Positions 25,323 to 34,088 of a stretch of DNA of 64,000 nt are shown piece by piece; positions within the stretch are counted from its first letter, which is position 1, and each line of letters opens with the position of its first letter. A model generated the notes under the pieces. It was not told the DNA's origin and did not search any database. It was given only the letters and a program-made list of their open reading frames with translations. Made by a program: the position numbers and the translations under genes. This DNA is from CAWAND01 sp963797485 (GTDB lineage Bacteria; Chloroflexota; Anaerolineae; Anaerolineales; E44-bin32): contig CAWCPF010000003.1 in assembly GCA_963797485.1 (NCBI GenBank), positions 1 through 64,000 on the forward strand, written 5' to 3'.

Positions 25323-25459
25323 GGGTTTTCCTGGCCAGTGGTGGCTACGCGGATCGCCAGTGAAGTTGGGACACGTTTAGGAGGGTGGACCTCCAGTAAT
25401 CGGCCGCCTAAAGGATGCATGGGTAAACACACCAATGGGATGGTGCCGCACGGGGGGTC
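25323..25459. other. intergenic stretch at the left border of the metal island
   Basis: No gene recognised between the glycosyltransferase remnant and the 46-base repeat. It contains no clear insertion sequence; the change in sequence style begins here. Confidence 0.35.
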
Positions 25460-25505
25460 AATCGTCACGCTCAGATGTGACATTCTGCATAGGCCAAAGA
25501 GCGCT
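25460..25505 (+). promoter_or_regulatory. 46-bp repeat, copy 1 (upstream of PepSY-like gene)
   Basis: Core ATGTGACATTCTGCAT (25475-25490) followed by RGGCCAAAGWGCGCT. The same 46 bases recur at 27128-27173 with seven or so differences, and the 31-base core has only two. It ends about 87 bases before the PepSY-like start codon, so it is well placed as a promoter/operator for a shared metal regulator. Confidence 0.6.
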
Positions 25506-25591
25506 GGTCTCCACTTTGGCCTCCCTGCTATGCTGAGCTTGGTTGGTTCGGTATGTGTATCATCGCTATGTGCCTGGTGTGGAGAGGGTTC

Positions 25592-26293
25592 ATGACCAAA
25601 TCGATGAGAATCACACTCTTCACGGCCCTGGGAGTTGCGGCTGTCGCGGCCCTGGTGCTCTTGGGCCTTACCGCATGGCGCTCACTGTCAGGGTGGGGGG
25701 CCTGGACCGGCGGGATGATGGGGAGTCGGCCGTGGCTTGCCTCGGGCAGCATTGCGCCGCTCAGCCTGGACCAGGCGCGGACGGCGGTCCAGGGAACGCT
25801 TGAAGGGATCGGCAACTCCGACCTGGAGATCAAGGAGCTCATGCTCTTCGACAATCAGGCATATGCCGAGATCGCGGAGAAGAGCACAGGGATTGGCGCC
25901 ATGGAGCTCCTGGTCGATCCGGGGTCGCTCAGCGTCTACCCTGAGCCCGGTCCGAACATGATGTGGAACCTCAAATACAGCCTCATGGGAGGCCCTCGTG
26001 GAACAGGGATGATGGGCGGATGGGCAAATGCGGGTGAGGGCCTCGCGCGAGCCGATGTCTCCCCCGACATGCCAGTATCTCCCATGCGGGCCGTCGAGCT
26101 GGCCCAGGGGTACCTCGACAGCCGCCTGCCCGGTACCACGGCGTCTGAGGCGGCCGATCCCTTCTACGGATATTTCACACAGCACGTGCTTCGGGACGGG
26201 AAGATCACCGGCATGCTCAGCGTCAACGGTTTCACGGGGGCGGTGTTCCCGCATTCCTGGCACGGGACGTTCATCGCAATGTCTGGCGAGTAG
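25592..26293 (+). CDS. Met-rich PepSY-like membrane-anchored protein
   Basis: ATG 25592 (MTKSMRITLFTALG) follows GGAGAGGG. One N-terminal helix (ITLFTALGVAAVAALVLLGL) is followed by two repeated alpha/beta halves of the PepSY type: SLDQARTAVQGTLEGIG...AYAEIAEKSTG and PMRAVELAQGYLDSRLPG...TGMLSVNGFTGAVFPHSW. Met-rich spots (WTGGMMGSRP, RGTGMMGGWAN) suggest copper contact. It leads a same-strand run with two SHOCT proteins, an arrangement known next to copper ATPases. Function unknown; metal sensing or chaperoning is inference. Confidence 0.7.
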   Translation: MTKSMRITLFTALGVAAVAALVLLGLTAWRSLSGWGAWTGGMMGSRPWLASGSIAPLSLDQARTAVQGTLEGIGNSDLEIKELMLFDNQAYAEIAEKSTGIGAMELLVDPGSLSVYPEPGPNMMWNLKYSLMGGPRGTGMMGGWANAGEGLARADVSPDMPVSPMRAVELAQGYLDSRLPGTTASEAADPFYGYFTQHVLRDGKITGMLSVNGFTGAVFPHSWHGTFIAMSGE

Positions 26294-26335
26294 AACAGCA
26301 ATCCAACGACAGATTACCAATCCAGGAGGTTCGGA

Positions 26336-26611
26336 ATGATGGGTGGAGGCATGATGGGCGGTTTCGGCTACGGCGGCTACGGCGGTTTGGGCCTGATCGG
26401 GTTGATCCTCAACCTGGTCATCGCCGTCGGCATCATCGTCGCGGTTGTGGTCCTGATTGTTTGGCTGGCGAGGCGGCTTGGGAGTGGCAGCGGAAGCTCG
26501 CCATACACTGACAGTGCGGTCCTAAAGCCACGCGACATCCTGCAGGTTCGCTATGCCCGGGGGGAGATCTCGAGGGATCAGTACAAAGAAATGCTGTCCG
26601 ATTTGGGCTAG
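26336..26611 (+). CDS. SHOCT-domain membrane protein
   Basis: 91 residues. A Gly/Met-rich start (MMGGGMMGGFGYGGYGGLG), one membrane helix (LILNLVIAVGIIVAVVVLIVW), and a C-terminal SHOCT motif ILQVRYARGEISRDQYKEML. RBS AGGAGG at 26323-26328. SHOCT is a short oligomerisation-type motif found at the end of many small membrane proteins. It follows the PepSY-like gene by 42 bases. Confidence 0.85.
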   Translation: MMGGGMMGGFGYGGYGGLGLIGLILNLVIAVGIIVAVVVLIVWLARRLGSGSGSSPYTDSAVLKPRDILQVRYARGEISRDQYKEMLSDLG

Positions 26612-26648
26612 CCGAGCCGAGGACAGCTGGATGTAGGAAGGATCTCAC

Positions 26649-26890
26649 ATGATGATGGGTTGGGGTATGGGCTTCGGATTGATGGGCGTGCTGATGATCG
26701 TCTTCTGGGTTGGTTTGATCCTGCTGGTCGTGCTGGCAGCGCGGTCGCTCTTCGCTGGAGGCCAGATGGGCGGGACCCATGGGTCCCCAAGGCCGACAGG
26801 CTCGCGGAGATTCTCGACCAGCGCTACGCCAGGGGTGAGATCGATCGAGAGGCATATGAACTCATGAAGGCGGATCTTGGAGGCACGTAG
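26649..26890 (+). CDS. second SHOCT-domain membrane protein, frameshifted
   Basis: ATG 26649 gives MMMGWGMGFGLMGVLMIVFW and the helix to ARSLFAGGQMG. A shift near 26770 continues in another frame as GRDPWVPKADRLAEILDQRY and ARGEIDREAYELMKADLGG, the SHOCT motif. About 80 residues in all. It is a paralogue of the preceding gene: same plan, similar Met/Gly start. The break is a one-base indel. Confidence 0.75.
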
Positions 26891-26926
26891 AAAAAGGAGA
26901 AAGATGCCTGAGCTCGCCAAGATTGA

Positions 26927-26954
26927 CGGGCCCAGGCCCGTAGGCCTGGGCCCG
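26927..26954 (+). terminator. terminator-like hairpin after the SHOCT genes
   Basis: CGGGCCCAGGCC-CGTA-GGCCTGGGCCCG, a perfect 12-base-pair stem with a 4-base loop. The T tract is weak (TTGCTGTCTC). Confidence 0.65.
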
Positions 26955-27127
26955 TTGCTGTCTCGCTACGGATGACCACTTGCGGCCCTCAATTTGACGG
27001 TTCGTGGAGAGGCATCTCGGCGGGAACAGTCATACGCAGAGCAAGGTTTCGGGGTGTCGACGTCAAATGCCGACTCTCGGGCGTCGCCGAGGGGAAGAAG
27101 TGCAGGGAGGCAGTTGGGACGCATGCA

Positions 27128-27173
27128 AATCGTCAGGTTCCCATGTGACATTCTGCATGGGCCAAAGTGCGCT
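27128..27173 (+). promoter_or_regulatory. 46-bp repeat, copy 2 (upstream of PCYCGC lipoprotein gene)
   Basis: Same element as at 25460-25505: AATCGTCA...ATGTGACATTCTGCATG and GGCCAAAGTGCGCT. It stands about 150 bases before the PCYCGC gene. The stretch 26955-27127 and 27174-27322 around it holds no gene I can support. Confidence 0.6.
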
Positions 27174-27322
27174 CCCGGGCAACTCACCCTCGGCTTTACG
27201 CTGTGGGAGGATGAAATGAGTTGCGAACTCGAATTCCTGAGGTGTGTGGGCAGTGAGCATGCTCGCCCCTTGCCAGGAGTGATGGCTTTGTCTGGAGAAG
27301 AGCGCATAGGGAGGTGGAAGCC

Positions 27323-27764
27323 TTGAACCGATTCTGGATTGCAGCCTTAGCCGGGGTGCTGGGGGCGATCGTTCTGGCCGCGTGCAATGCGGGGCCAGGC
27401 GCGTAATGGGGGCCCCGGCCCGAACGCGGCGTTCTTTTCCGATCTGCCTGCCGAGGTCAAAATCGCCGATGCGGGTACTCAACAGGCTTATCGTTACGCG
27501 CTGATCTTTGGCGATTTCCTGGCCGAAATCCCTTGCTACTGTGGCTGCAGAGCCATTGGGCACAAGTCGAACGAAGACTGCTATGTCTCCGGCTACGACG
27601 GCACCGGCCAGCCCGAGTTTGACTTTCATGCCCTGGGATGTGATCTATGTGTCGATATCACCCATGACGCTTTCAGAATGAAAGCTGGCGGGAGGTCAGT
27701 CGCGGCGATAAGAATGGCCATTGAAGGGACCTATAGTCGGTATGGCCCGCCGACCGTGCCCTGA
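27323..27764 (+). CDS. PCYCGC-motif lipoprotein, frameshifted
   Basis: TTG 27323 has GGGAGGTGG upstream and opens NRFWIAALAGVLGAIVLAAC, a signal peptide with lipobox. A shift near 27400 leads to NGGPGPNAAFFSDLPAEVKI, then EIPCYCGCRAIGHKSNEDCY with the PCYCGC motif, further Cys in HALGCDLCVDITHDAF, and ends at 27764. The Cys-rich PCYCGC family is of unknown function and is often associated with metal handling. The Cys number (seven or more) fits binding of a soft metal. The break is a one-base indel between the lipobox and the mature part. Confidence 0.75.
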
Positions 27765-27860
27765 ACCAGATCAAAGCCTTGGGTCGGCGCCCGGAAGCCA
27801 GAGGTCACTTCTTTGTGATTGTGCAACTTCCAGCCACCGAGACAAGATCACGGAGGAGAC

Positions 27861-28349
27861 ATGGGTCGCACTAAAGAACACTCGCCGCGGGACAGAAAGC
27901 GCCGTACCCCTAGGCGGATGTGGTGGATGCTCGGGTTGGGCGTTCCATTGATTGTGATCGCCAGCTTTCTCGTCTTCCGAGGGCCTGTTCCTGAAGGCGA
28001 ACCGGACATCACTGGAACCGCCCATCTGGTAGCAGACAAACACACCATCGATCTGGGAGCTGTGCGTTTGGGCCAAACTGTGGCGGTCCACTTTGAGCTG
28101 CGCAATGACGGGGACGGGACCTTGCGGTTTCAAGAATCGCCCTACGTTGAAGTCGTCGAGGGATGTTGACCCCCCACACCGACCATCGGTTCGATGGTCC
28201 TTCAGCCCGGCCAGAAGACCTTGCTTGTCATGTCCTTTATGATGCACGGGGATATGGGCGGTAAGCATGATTTTCGGGTTCATTTAGTCACCAATGACCC
28301 GGTATCGCCGGATCAGACGCTGACCGTTCTGTCTAACTGGGTGCCCTAA
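27861..28349 (+). CDS. DUF1573-like membrane-anchored protein with in-frame UGA; candidate selenoprotein
   Basis: ATG 27861 follows CGGAGGAG. The protein has a basic start, one helix (MWWMLGLGVPLIVIASFLVF) and an Ig-like beta-sandwich of the DUF1573/ASPM type (HTIDLGAVRLGQTVAVHFEL; DGTLRFQESPYVEVVEGC). Codon 103 is TGA (28167-28169), directly after Cys102, and the same frame continues for 59 more well-formed codons (PPTPTIGSMVLQPGQKTLLV...LTVLSNWVP) to TAA at 28347. Read as Sec, the site is C-U-P-P, where relatives would be expected to have C-C. A SECIS-like hairpin follows at the proper distance. The alternatives are a nonsense mutation or a base error of a Cys codon. Sec machinery genes are not in this window. 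Confidence 0.7.
28181..28199 (+). promoter_or_regulatory. SECIS-like hairpin after UGA
   Basis: GACCATCG-GTT-CGATGGTC: a perfect 8-base-pair stem with a 3-base loop whose first base is G. The loop G is 20 bases after the A of the UGA at 28167-28169. Bacterial SECIS elements are short hairpins close behind the UGA with a G in the loop, so size and distance fit. Confidence 0.5.
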
Positions 28350-28424
28350 CAGTCGGACCTTGATTGTCGAGATCGGGGCTCGACGATCAATAACCCGTCG
28401 TGCAAACTTGGCTCTTAATAGGCC

Positions 28425-28454
28425 GCAGGCACAACTCGATCGGGTTGTGCCTGC
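28425..28454. terminator. terminator-like hairpin between convergent genes
   Basis: GCAGGCACAAC pairs with GTTGTGCCTGC around an 8-base loop. It lies between the DUF1573-like gene and the end of the CopB gene, where a bidirectional terminator is expected. No long T run. Confidence 0.65.
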
Positions 28455-28591
28455 ATCCATTCTGACCAAGGGTTGGGCCAACCGAGGCAAGGCCCTGGAC
28501 TCGATCAACCCCAAAGCAATCTCGAATGGTCATACGGCTCGGGGGGCTCTTCCGAGCCACGGTGCTAATCGGTAGGTTGCCTCTGGACTAT

Positions 28592-30646
28592 CTACGCAGT
28601 CGTACCGGTTAGTTTCTGTCGGCGCAGGAGCTGAGCATTGATGGCCACGATGACAGTGCTCAGGGACATCAGGAGGGCGCCCACAGCAGGGGACAGGATG
28701 ATCCCGATCGGCGCCAGCACTCCGGCAGCCAGGGGCAAAGCGACCACGTTGTACCCGGTGGCCCAGATGAGGTTTTGGACCATCTTGCTGTGGCTGGCCC
28801 TGCTCAACTCCAAGATCTTGACCACGTCAAGCGGGTTGCTCTGAACCAGGATGATCCCGGCCAATTCGATGGCTACATCTGTGCCGCTCCCGATAGCGAT
28901 GCCGACGTCGGCACGCGTGAGGGCTGGGGCGTCATTGACTCCATCCCCGACCATCCCGACGCGCCGGCCTTCTGCTTGGAGCTGCTGCACCTTCTTGTCC
29001 TTATCCTCCGGCAGAACCTCGGCGAAGAAGCGGTCTATCCCCAGTTCCTCTGCCACGGACTTGGCCACCGACTGGCTGTCGCCGGTCAGCATGGCCACCT
29101 GGATTCCCATCTCATGTAGCCTGTTTACCGCTTGCTGGCTCTCCGGCCGGATGACGTCCGCCAGGGCCAAGCCGGCAACAGGCTGGCCATCAACGATGAG
29201 AAAGACGACACTTTGTCCCTTGTGATTGGCACGGCTCTCGAATTCGTCGAGCGCAGATGGCAGGATAAGACCGAGCATTTCCAGCATCCGAGGCCCGCCC
29301 ACGTGGATCTCGCGCCCGTCTTGTGTAGCTCGGATGCCGCGGCCCTTGATAGCTTCGAAATTCGCGACGGCCGGCAGGGAGAGCTTGCGATCCAGGGCTG
29401 ACTGCCGAATGCCGCGGGCAATGGTATGCTCGGAATCGGCCTCTACTGCAGCCGCAAGCGACATGGCATCGTCCGGATTCCATCCGCCAGCCGTTTCGAT
29501 TTCGACCACTCCGAACTCACCCTTGGTCAGCGTGCCGGTTTTGTCGAAAATGACCGTGTCGAGGCTCCGGGCTTTCTCAAGCGCAAGTCTGTCTCGTACC
29601 AGGATGCCGTTCCTGGCGCCGAGCGCCGTGGTGATGGCCACGACGAGCGGCACGGCGAGCCCCAGCGTGTGCGGACATGCGATGACCAGAACCGTCGCCA
29701 CCCGCGCGATGACCTCTACCTGGAAACCTACGCCGATGATCCAGCCGATGGCAGTCACAACGGCCACCCCAATCGCGACATAGAAGAGCCACCCGGCGGC
29801 GCGGTCGGCCAATATCTGGGTGTTGGACTTGCTGCCCTGGGCGTCCTTCACCAGGCGCATGATCCCGGCTAGTGCGGTTTCGTCACCGATGGCTGTCACC
29901 TGTACGCGCAAGCTCCCATCGCCGTTGATCGTGCCGGCGATGACATGGTCTCCAGGCGACTTCCCGACCGGTTTCGACTCCCCCGTCATCATCGACTCGT
30001 TGACGTCAGATTCACCGTCGATGACTTCGCCATCGGCGGGAACGGAGGCCCCGGGCCGAACGAGTATCCTGTCAGCCTGCTTCAGCGAATGGACCGAAAC
30101 CGTCTCGGTTTCTCCACTGTCAAGGATCTTCTCGGCCTCGTCCGGCATCAGCTTGGCCAATTCATCCAGGGCCCCGGAGGCCTGGCGGATGCTCCGCATT
30201 TCGATCCAGTGGCCGAGCAACATGATGTCAATCAGGGTCACAAGCTCCCAAAAGAATGGCGTCGTGCCCGGGAGGACCAGGGTGGCCAGGCTGTAGAGGA
30301 AAGCCGTGCTGATCGCCAGCGAAATGAGCAGCATCATGCCCGGTCTTCGACCGCGAATCTCTGGGACGGCCATGCTGAGGAACGGAAGCCCGCCGTAGGC
30401 GAAGACGGCCACTGAGAATACCGGGGTGACCCACTGGCTTCCCGAGAAGGCCGGCATGCCGAAGCCCACCCAGCCCTGAACGGCCTGCGAATAGAGGAGC
30501 ACCGGGATCGAGATCAGGGTGCTAATCCAAAAACGGCGGCGGAACATGTGTTCATGGTCGGTGTGATCTGCGTGATGCTCGTGAGCCCCGTGCCTAGAGT
30601 TGGAGTGCTCATGAGCCGGGTGATGGTTACCTTCGTGATTCTGCAT
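28592..30646 (-). CDS. copB: copper-transporting P-type ATPase, CopB type (P1B-3)
   Basis: 684 residues. His-rich cytoplasmic N-terminus (HEHSNSRHGAHEHHADHTDH), eight helices, the actuator motif MTGESKPV, the metal-site CPHTLGLAVP in helix 6 (CPH, diagnostic of P1B-3), phosphorylation site DKTGTLTKG, SEHT in the nucleotide-binding domain, and GDGVNDAPAL. CPH-type pumps export Cu2+ (and Cu+ or Ag+). It is the core enzyme of this island. The Cys/His-rich small gene lies just upstream on the same strand and may be co-transcribed. Confidence 0.95.
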   Translation of the reverse strand: MQNHEGNHHPAHEHSNSRHGAHEHHADHTDHEHMFRRRFWISTLISIPVLLYSQAVQGWVGFGMPAFSGSQWVTPVFSVAVFAYGGLPFLSMAVPEIRGRRPGMMLLISLAISTAFLYSLATLVLPGTTPFFWELVTLIDIMLLGHWIEMRSIRQASGALDELAKLMPDEAEKILDSGETETVSVHSLKQADRILVRPGASVPADGEVIDGESDVNESMMTGESKPVGKSPGDHVIAGTINGDGSLRVQVTAIGDETALAGIMRLVKDAQGSKSNTQILADRAAGWLFYVAIGVAVVTAIGWIIGVGFQVEVIARVATVLVIACPHTLGLAVPLVVAITTALGARNGILVRDRLALEKARSLDTVIFDKTGTLTKGEFGVVEIETAGGWNPDDAMSLAAAVEADSEHTIARGIRQSALDRKLSLPAVANFEAIKGRGIRATQDGREIHVGGPRMLEMLGLILPSALDEFESRANHKGQSVVFLIVDGQPVAGLALADVIRPESQQAVNRLHEMGIQVAMLTGDSQSVAKSVAEELGIDRFFAEVLPEDKDKKVQQLQAEGRRVGMVGDGVNDAPALTRADVGIAIGSGTDVAIELAGIILVQSNPLDVVKILELSRASHSKMVQNLIWATGYNVVALPLAAGVLAPIGIILSPAVGALLMSLSTVIVAINAQLLRRQKLTGTTA

Positions 30647-30682
30647 CTACATTGCCTGCCTCTTGTCTTCTCTTGCTCTCAA

Positions 30683-31087
30683 TTACCCTATTTCTACCCC
30701 GTCGTTCGATCTTATCGATGTATCGTCATCCCACGAGTTGCCAAGAGCTCTCAAAGGGATCTTCGGGAGAAGAAACTGCTGCGTGATCTTCCTGCGCAGA
30801 AGTTGAGCTCGCTCGTCGTCATCTGCCTCAATGGATACCTCGGTCTGATTGTCGTACCCGTGCACAACGACAGTCAACAGATTCGGGTCTTGCGTGTACA
30901 GCAGGTAAACCAGATACTGGCACGTGCATTGAGCCGTGCCGTGATGAGGGCACGGACATGATTGTGGATCCTGCAATCCCTGCCTCGCCAGCTGAAGATC
31001 AAATGATCTGATCACCCGGAAACCGATCGCTTCGAAGAGGGAATCAAGTTGTCCAATAGCATCTTGCCAAGACAACCTCAGCCACAT
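30683..31087 (-). CDS. small Cys/His-rich protein, unknown
   Basis: I choose ATG 31087 (MWLRLSWQDAIGQLDSLFEA) because GGGAGG lies just upstream; the frame could begin further up at 31126. About 134 residues: an alpha/beta fold (DAIGQLDSLFEAIGFRVIRS) and a cluster CPCPHHGTAQCTCQYLVYLL that supplies four Cys and two His in 12 residues, a likely metal site. The end is charged (EADDDERAQLLRRKITQQFL). No named family is recognised. It precedes copB by 36 bases on the same strand, so a role as copper carrier or sensor is an inference. Confidence 0.6.
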   Translation of the reverse strand: MWLRLSWQDAIGQLDSLFEAIGFRVIRSFDLQLARQGLQDPQSCPCPHHGTAQCTCQYLVYLLYTQDPNLLTVVVHGYDNQTEVSIEADDDERAQLLRRKITQQFLLPKIPLRALGNSWDDDTSIRSNDGVEIG

Positions 31088-31220
31088 GTTGCCCTCCCGC
31101 ATTGGCGCGAATCGTTTCTCAGGCAAGTCTAGAGTTTGGCGATGGCCGATGCCAGCGCACTCTCGCCCGACGCCGAGTGCGCCAAATGGCGCGCCTCTTG
31201 CCTATTCAACAGACAGATCG

Positions 31221-32904
31221 TCAGCGGTTGACTTGAATGGATTGGACCGGGACGGTGAGTTGAATCGTGGTTCCCGACCGATGGGCTGACATGATGCTGA
31301 GACGGCCCCCAATCGCGTCGGCCCTTTCCTTCATGCCTATCAGTCCATAATGACCAGCGGCCGCCAGATCGTCGATCGGGTCCGGAGGCGAGAATCCGAG
31401 ACCGTCGTCCTCGACCTTGACCTCGAGGTGATCGGGCTGAAAATCCAGCGTAATCTGAACCATGGATGCTTCGGCGTGGCGGGCTACATTGGAAAGACTC
31501 TCCTGGACGAGCCGATACACGGCCAGCTCGACTTCAGGCGGAAGACGAACGGGCTCGCCCTCTGCCCTGACATGAGCTGTCACGCCTAGACCGTCCTGAG
31601 CATCACGTGCGAGCATCTCCAGGGCAGGCACAAGGCCGAGATCTTCCAAATAGATGGGTCGTAGACCGCGTGACACACGGCGCAGTTCTTGGATTCCAGT
31701 CTGCACCTCCTGGTGAAGCTCACTCAGCAAAGCCAACTCGGGGTTGGCCTGCTCCTGCAGCCGTTTGGTCGCCAACTGAAGACGCTGGTCGAGGGCAATC
31801 CAATGCTGAATGCTCTCATCGTGGAGCTCACGCGCCACCCGGCGCCTTTCTTCTTCCTGGGCATTCGTGATCGCACCGATGTATCCTCGCAAGGCGGCCT
31901 GGGCCTCACGCACACGCTTTAACATGCGGGACGAGCGATTCGCGAAGTTGTTCGATTTCCGCAATGCCTCCTACCGGCTGCTCGATAGCGTCCGAACTTC
32001 CGCCCGGCAGTTCTGAGGCAGCTTCCTCAAGGCGGCGCAGAGGGTCGATAACCCTGCGCGCCCCAAACCACAGGCTGAGAAGGGTGAGAATCAAAACAGG
32101 CACCAGAGCGAAAGGTGCGAGCAGGCTCAAATCCAACACCGAGCTGCTCACCGCCTGCCACGGTTCCTCCACGATCAGTGCCCAACCGGCGATCGAGATA
32201 GGGGCGTAGGAGACGACATGTTCTCCATCCGACATGGGGGCGAAGCTGGATCCGCTCTCGCCTCGGAGGGCGGCCTGCACACCAACATGGTCAGCCAGAT
32301 TCTCGGGCGGGGATTTGCCTGAAGCGGCCAGAAGTTCCGCGCCTGGTCCCACGAGGTAGACGCCGATCTCTCCCCCGCCGCCCGTGAGAATTGGCGCTGT
32401 CGTGTGCAAAAGATCCGTGAGGGATATCCCTCCTGCGGACGTGATCGTAGCCGGGGCTCCTATAAGCAGGGCGATTTGCTCGCCGTTGGCGAAAGTCGTC
32501 AAGACGCGGCGGCCGCCGGCATTTGCTAATTGTTGTCCAATCGACCCATCGGTGATGACAGATCCGGGGTCCCCAAGTAATTGCCCCTGGCTATCGTAGA
32601 AGGCAAAACCTAGAGGGAAGGATTGGATGAGGTCGGATTGCGACTCGAGCGCGGCGAGGTTATCGGGGTTGGCTGCAAGGCTTTGTTCGGCCAAGTCCAG
32701 CAGGGAAAGTCGGCTTCGGATCGCCTGGTCCAATGTGATGGCTGCGGCAGCCGTGCCTCGCTCATCTCGCGCCGCCACCAATCCGCGCATGGCCTCTTGA
32801 TGGATGTCCGTAGCCACAATGGCGACCGCCAGAATAACGAGCGTAACGGGCAGGAAGAAGAGACCGAGGAGGCGAAGCCGGAGGCCATCCAGCCGGAGCT
32901 TCAT
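31221..32904 (-). CDS. sensor histidine kinase with extracytoplasmic sensor domain, one frameshift
   Basis: ATG 32904 overlaps the stop of the response-regulator gene (TGATG). The first part has a membrane helix (LLGLFFLPVTLVILAVAIVA), a ~230-residue extracytoplasmic domain of the dCache type (SYAPISIAGWALIVEEPW), a second helix, and a HAMP-like linker. A shift near 31930 moves to the frame with the HisKA_3 box EEERRRVARELHDESIQHWI and HATPase_c (VEDDGLGFSPPD; GHYGLIGMKERADAIGG). In order, this is one ~560-residue NarX-like kinase, broken by an indel just before the phospho-accepting region. It pairs with the LuxR-type regulator upstream. Confidence 0.85.
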
Positions 32905-33590
32905 CAGTCGACGAGCTGCCCCAAGTCTGAGGGCAGCCAGCCGGAAGAGACAGCGCGCATCACGGCCTCGGTCCGGCTGGCGGCCTGCAGTTTGCCGAAG
33001 ACCTTGGCTAGGTGTCCCTGCACCGTTCGATCGCTGATCCCTAGTTGAACCCCAATGGCTTTGTTCGTGTACCCCAAGGCGACGAGCGTGAGCACCTCCA
33101 ATTCGCGAGGGGTAAGTTCTTCGAGGCTTCCAACGACCGAACCGCCCGAAATCTGATGCATCACCTTGCGGGCAATTTCCGGATCAAGCGCTGATTTGCC
33201 CTCGTGCACGGCCCGGACGGCGTCGGCGATGTCCTCTCCATCAGCTGTCTTGAGAACATACCCGTTGGCGCCAGCCTTTAACACCGCCATGACATAGGGG
33301 TCATCGTCATAGGCGGTCAGGATGAGTACGCCAGTCGACCGCTGATTGGACCGAACCCAGCGCGTGACCTCAATCCCTGTTTTCTTTGGCATCTGAATGT
33401 CGAGGACAGCCACATCCGGTTTGTGCGCCTCGATCATCTCAATCGCTTGTTCCCCGTCGTCCGCCTCGGCAATGACCCCGATGTCGCCGGAGGCTTCAAG
33501 AAACTGGCGTATGCCAGCCCGAACGACCTGATGATCGTCAGCCAGCAAGACTCGGATGGGTACTTGAGTTGTCATGGCGCCAGCCTGCAT
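32904..33590 (-). CDS. NarL/LuxR-type response regulator
   Basis: Receiver domain with LLADDHQVVR (acidic pair), phospho-acceptor Asp in DVAVLDIQMPKKTG, and Lys in YVLKTADG; C-terminal LuxR HTH (ELTPRELEVLTLVALGYTNK; DRTVQGHLAKVFGKL). About 228 residues from ATG 33590; a second ATG at 33575 is possible. It is translated with the kinase behind it (stop and start overlap). Targets could be the promoters with the 46-base repeat, but this is only a guess from proximity. Confidence 0.9.
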   Translation of the reverse strand: MQAGAMTTQVPIRVLLADDHQVVRAGIRQFLEASGDIGVIAEADDGEQAIEMIEAHKPDVAVLDIQMPKKTGIEVTRWVRSNQRSTGVLILTAYDDDPYVMAVLKAGANGYVLKTADGEDIADAVRAVHEGKSALDPEIARKVMHQISGGSVVGSLEELTPRELEVLTLVALGYTNKAIGVQLGISDRTVQGHLAKVFGKLQAASRTEAVMRAVSSGWLPSDLGQLVD

Positions 33591-33696
33591 TCCACCGTGG
33601 CTCCGTTGCTCAACCCGTCATATCAACCGGCTCGCTCAACCCACCGTGATCAGATTATACAAACTTGGCCGGCGCAGGGGGGGAGTTCGGCCCAGC

Positions 33697-33990
33697 GTGA
33701 AATATGCCTATCGACTGACCGGGGTCACTCTGCCGGACAGCACCACCGTCGACAACGTCTATGACGCTGATGGAGGCCGTGTGCAGCAGACGGTCGGCGC
33801 GCAGACGACGGACTACCTGTGGGATGGACCTCGCCGTACGGGGACGTGGTCTACGAAACGACCGGCGCTAGCACCACCAGCTACGTCCTGGGCGGGACCG
33901 AGCTCCTCTCCTAGACCCGCGATGGGGTCACCAGCACGTACCTACACGATGATCAGACGACCGTCCGCGCCCGAAACGTACCTGGTGCCC
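33697..33990 (+). pseudogene. Rhs/YD-repeat protein relic
   Basis: KYAYRLTGVTLPDSTTVDNV, YDADGGRVQQTVGAQTTDYL and WDG are characteristic YD-repeat text (Y-D-x-x-G-R). After a shift near 33835 the next frame reads DVVYETTGASTTSYVLGGTE, then a stop (TAG, about 33914) and RDGVTSTYLHDD. The fragment is missing both ends, has an indel and an internal stop, and lies at the right border of the metal island. Rhs proteins are polymorphic toxins or surface proteins; this copy is dead. Confidence 0.7.
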
Positions 33991-34088
33991 AGTCTGGGAT
34001 CTGCACAGACCGCTGCATCGGCATTCCGACTAATATAGAACCAGGTGCAGAAAACGGGGGCAGCTCACTCGAACCGGGCCACCCGGCC

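Noticed and set aside
25323..25459. Insertion sequence remnant
   Set aside because: No inverted repeats, no transposase motifs in any frame.
28167..28169. UGA reassigned as Trp throughout the genome
   Set aside because: UGA is used as an ordinary stop in many genes here (for example trxB, nadK, clpC).
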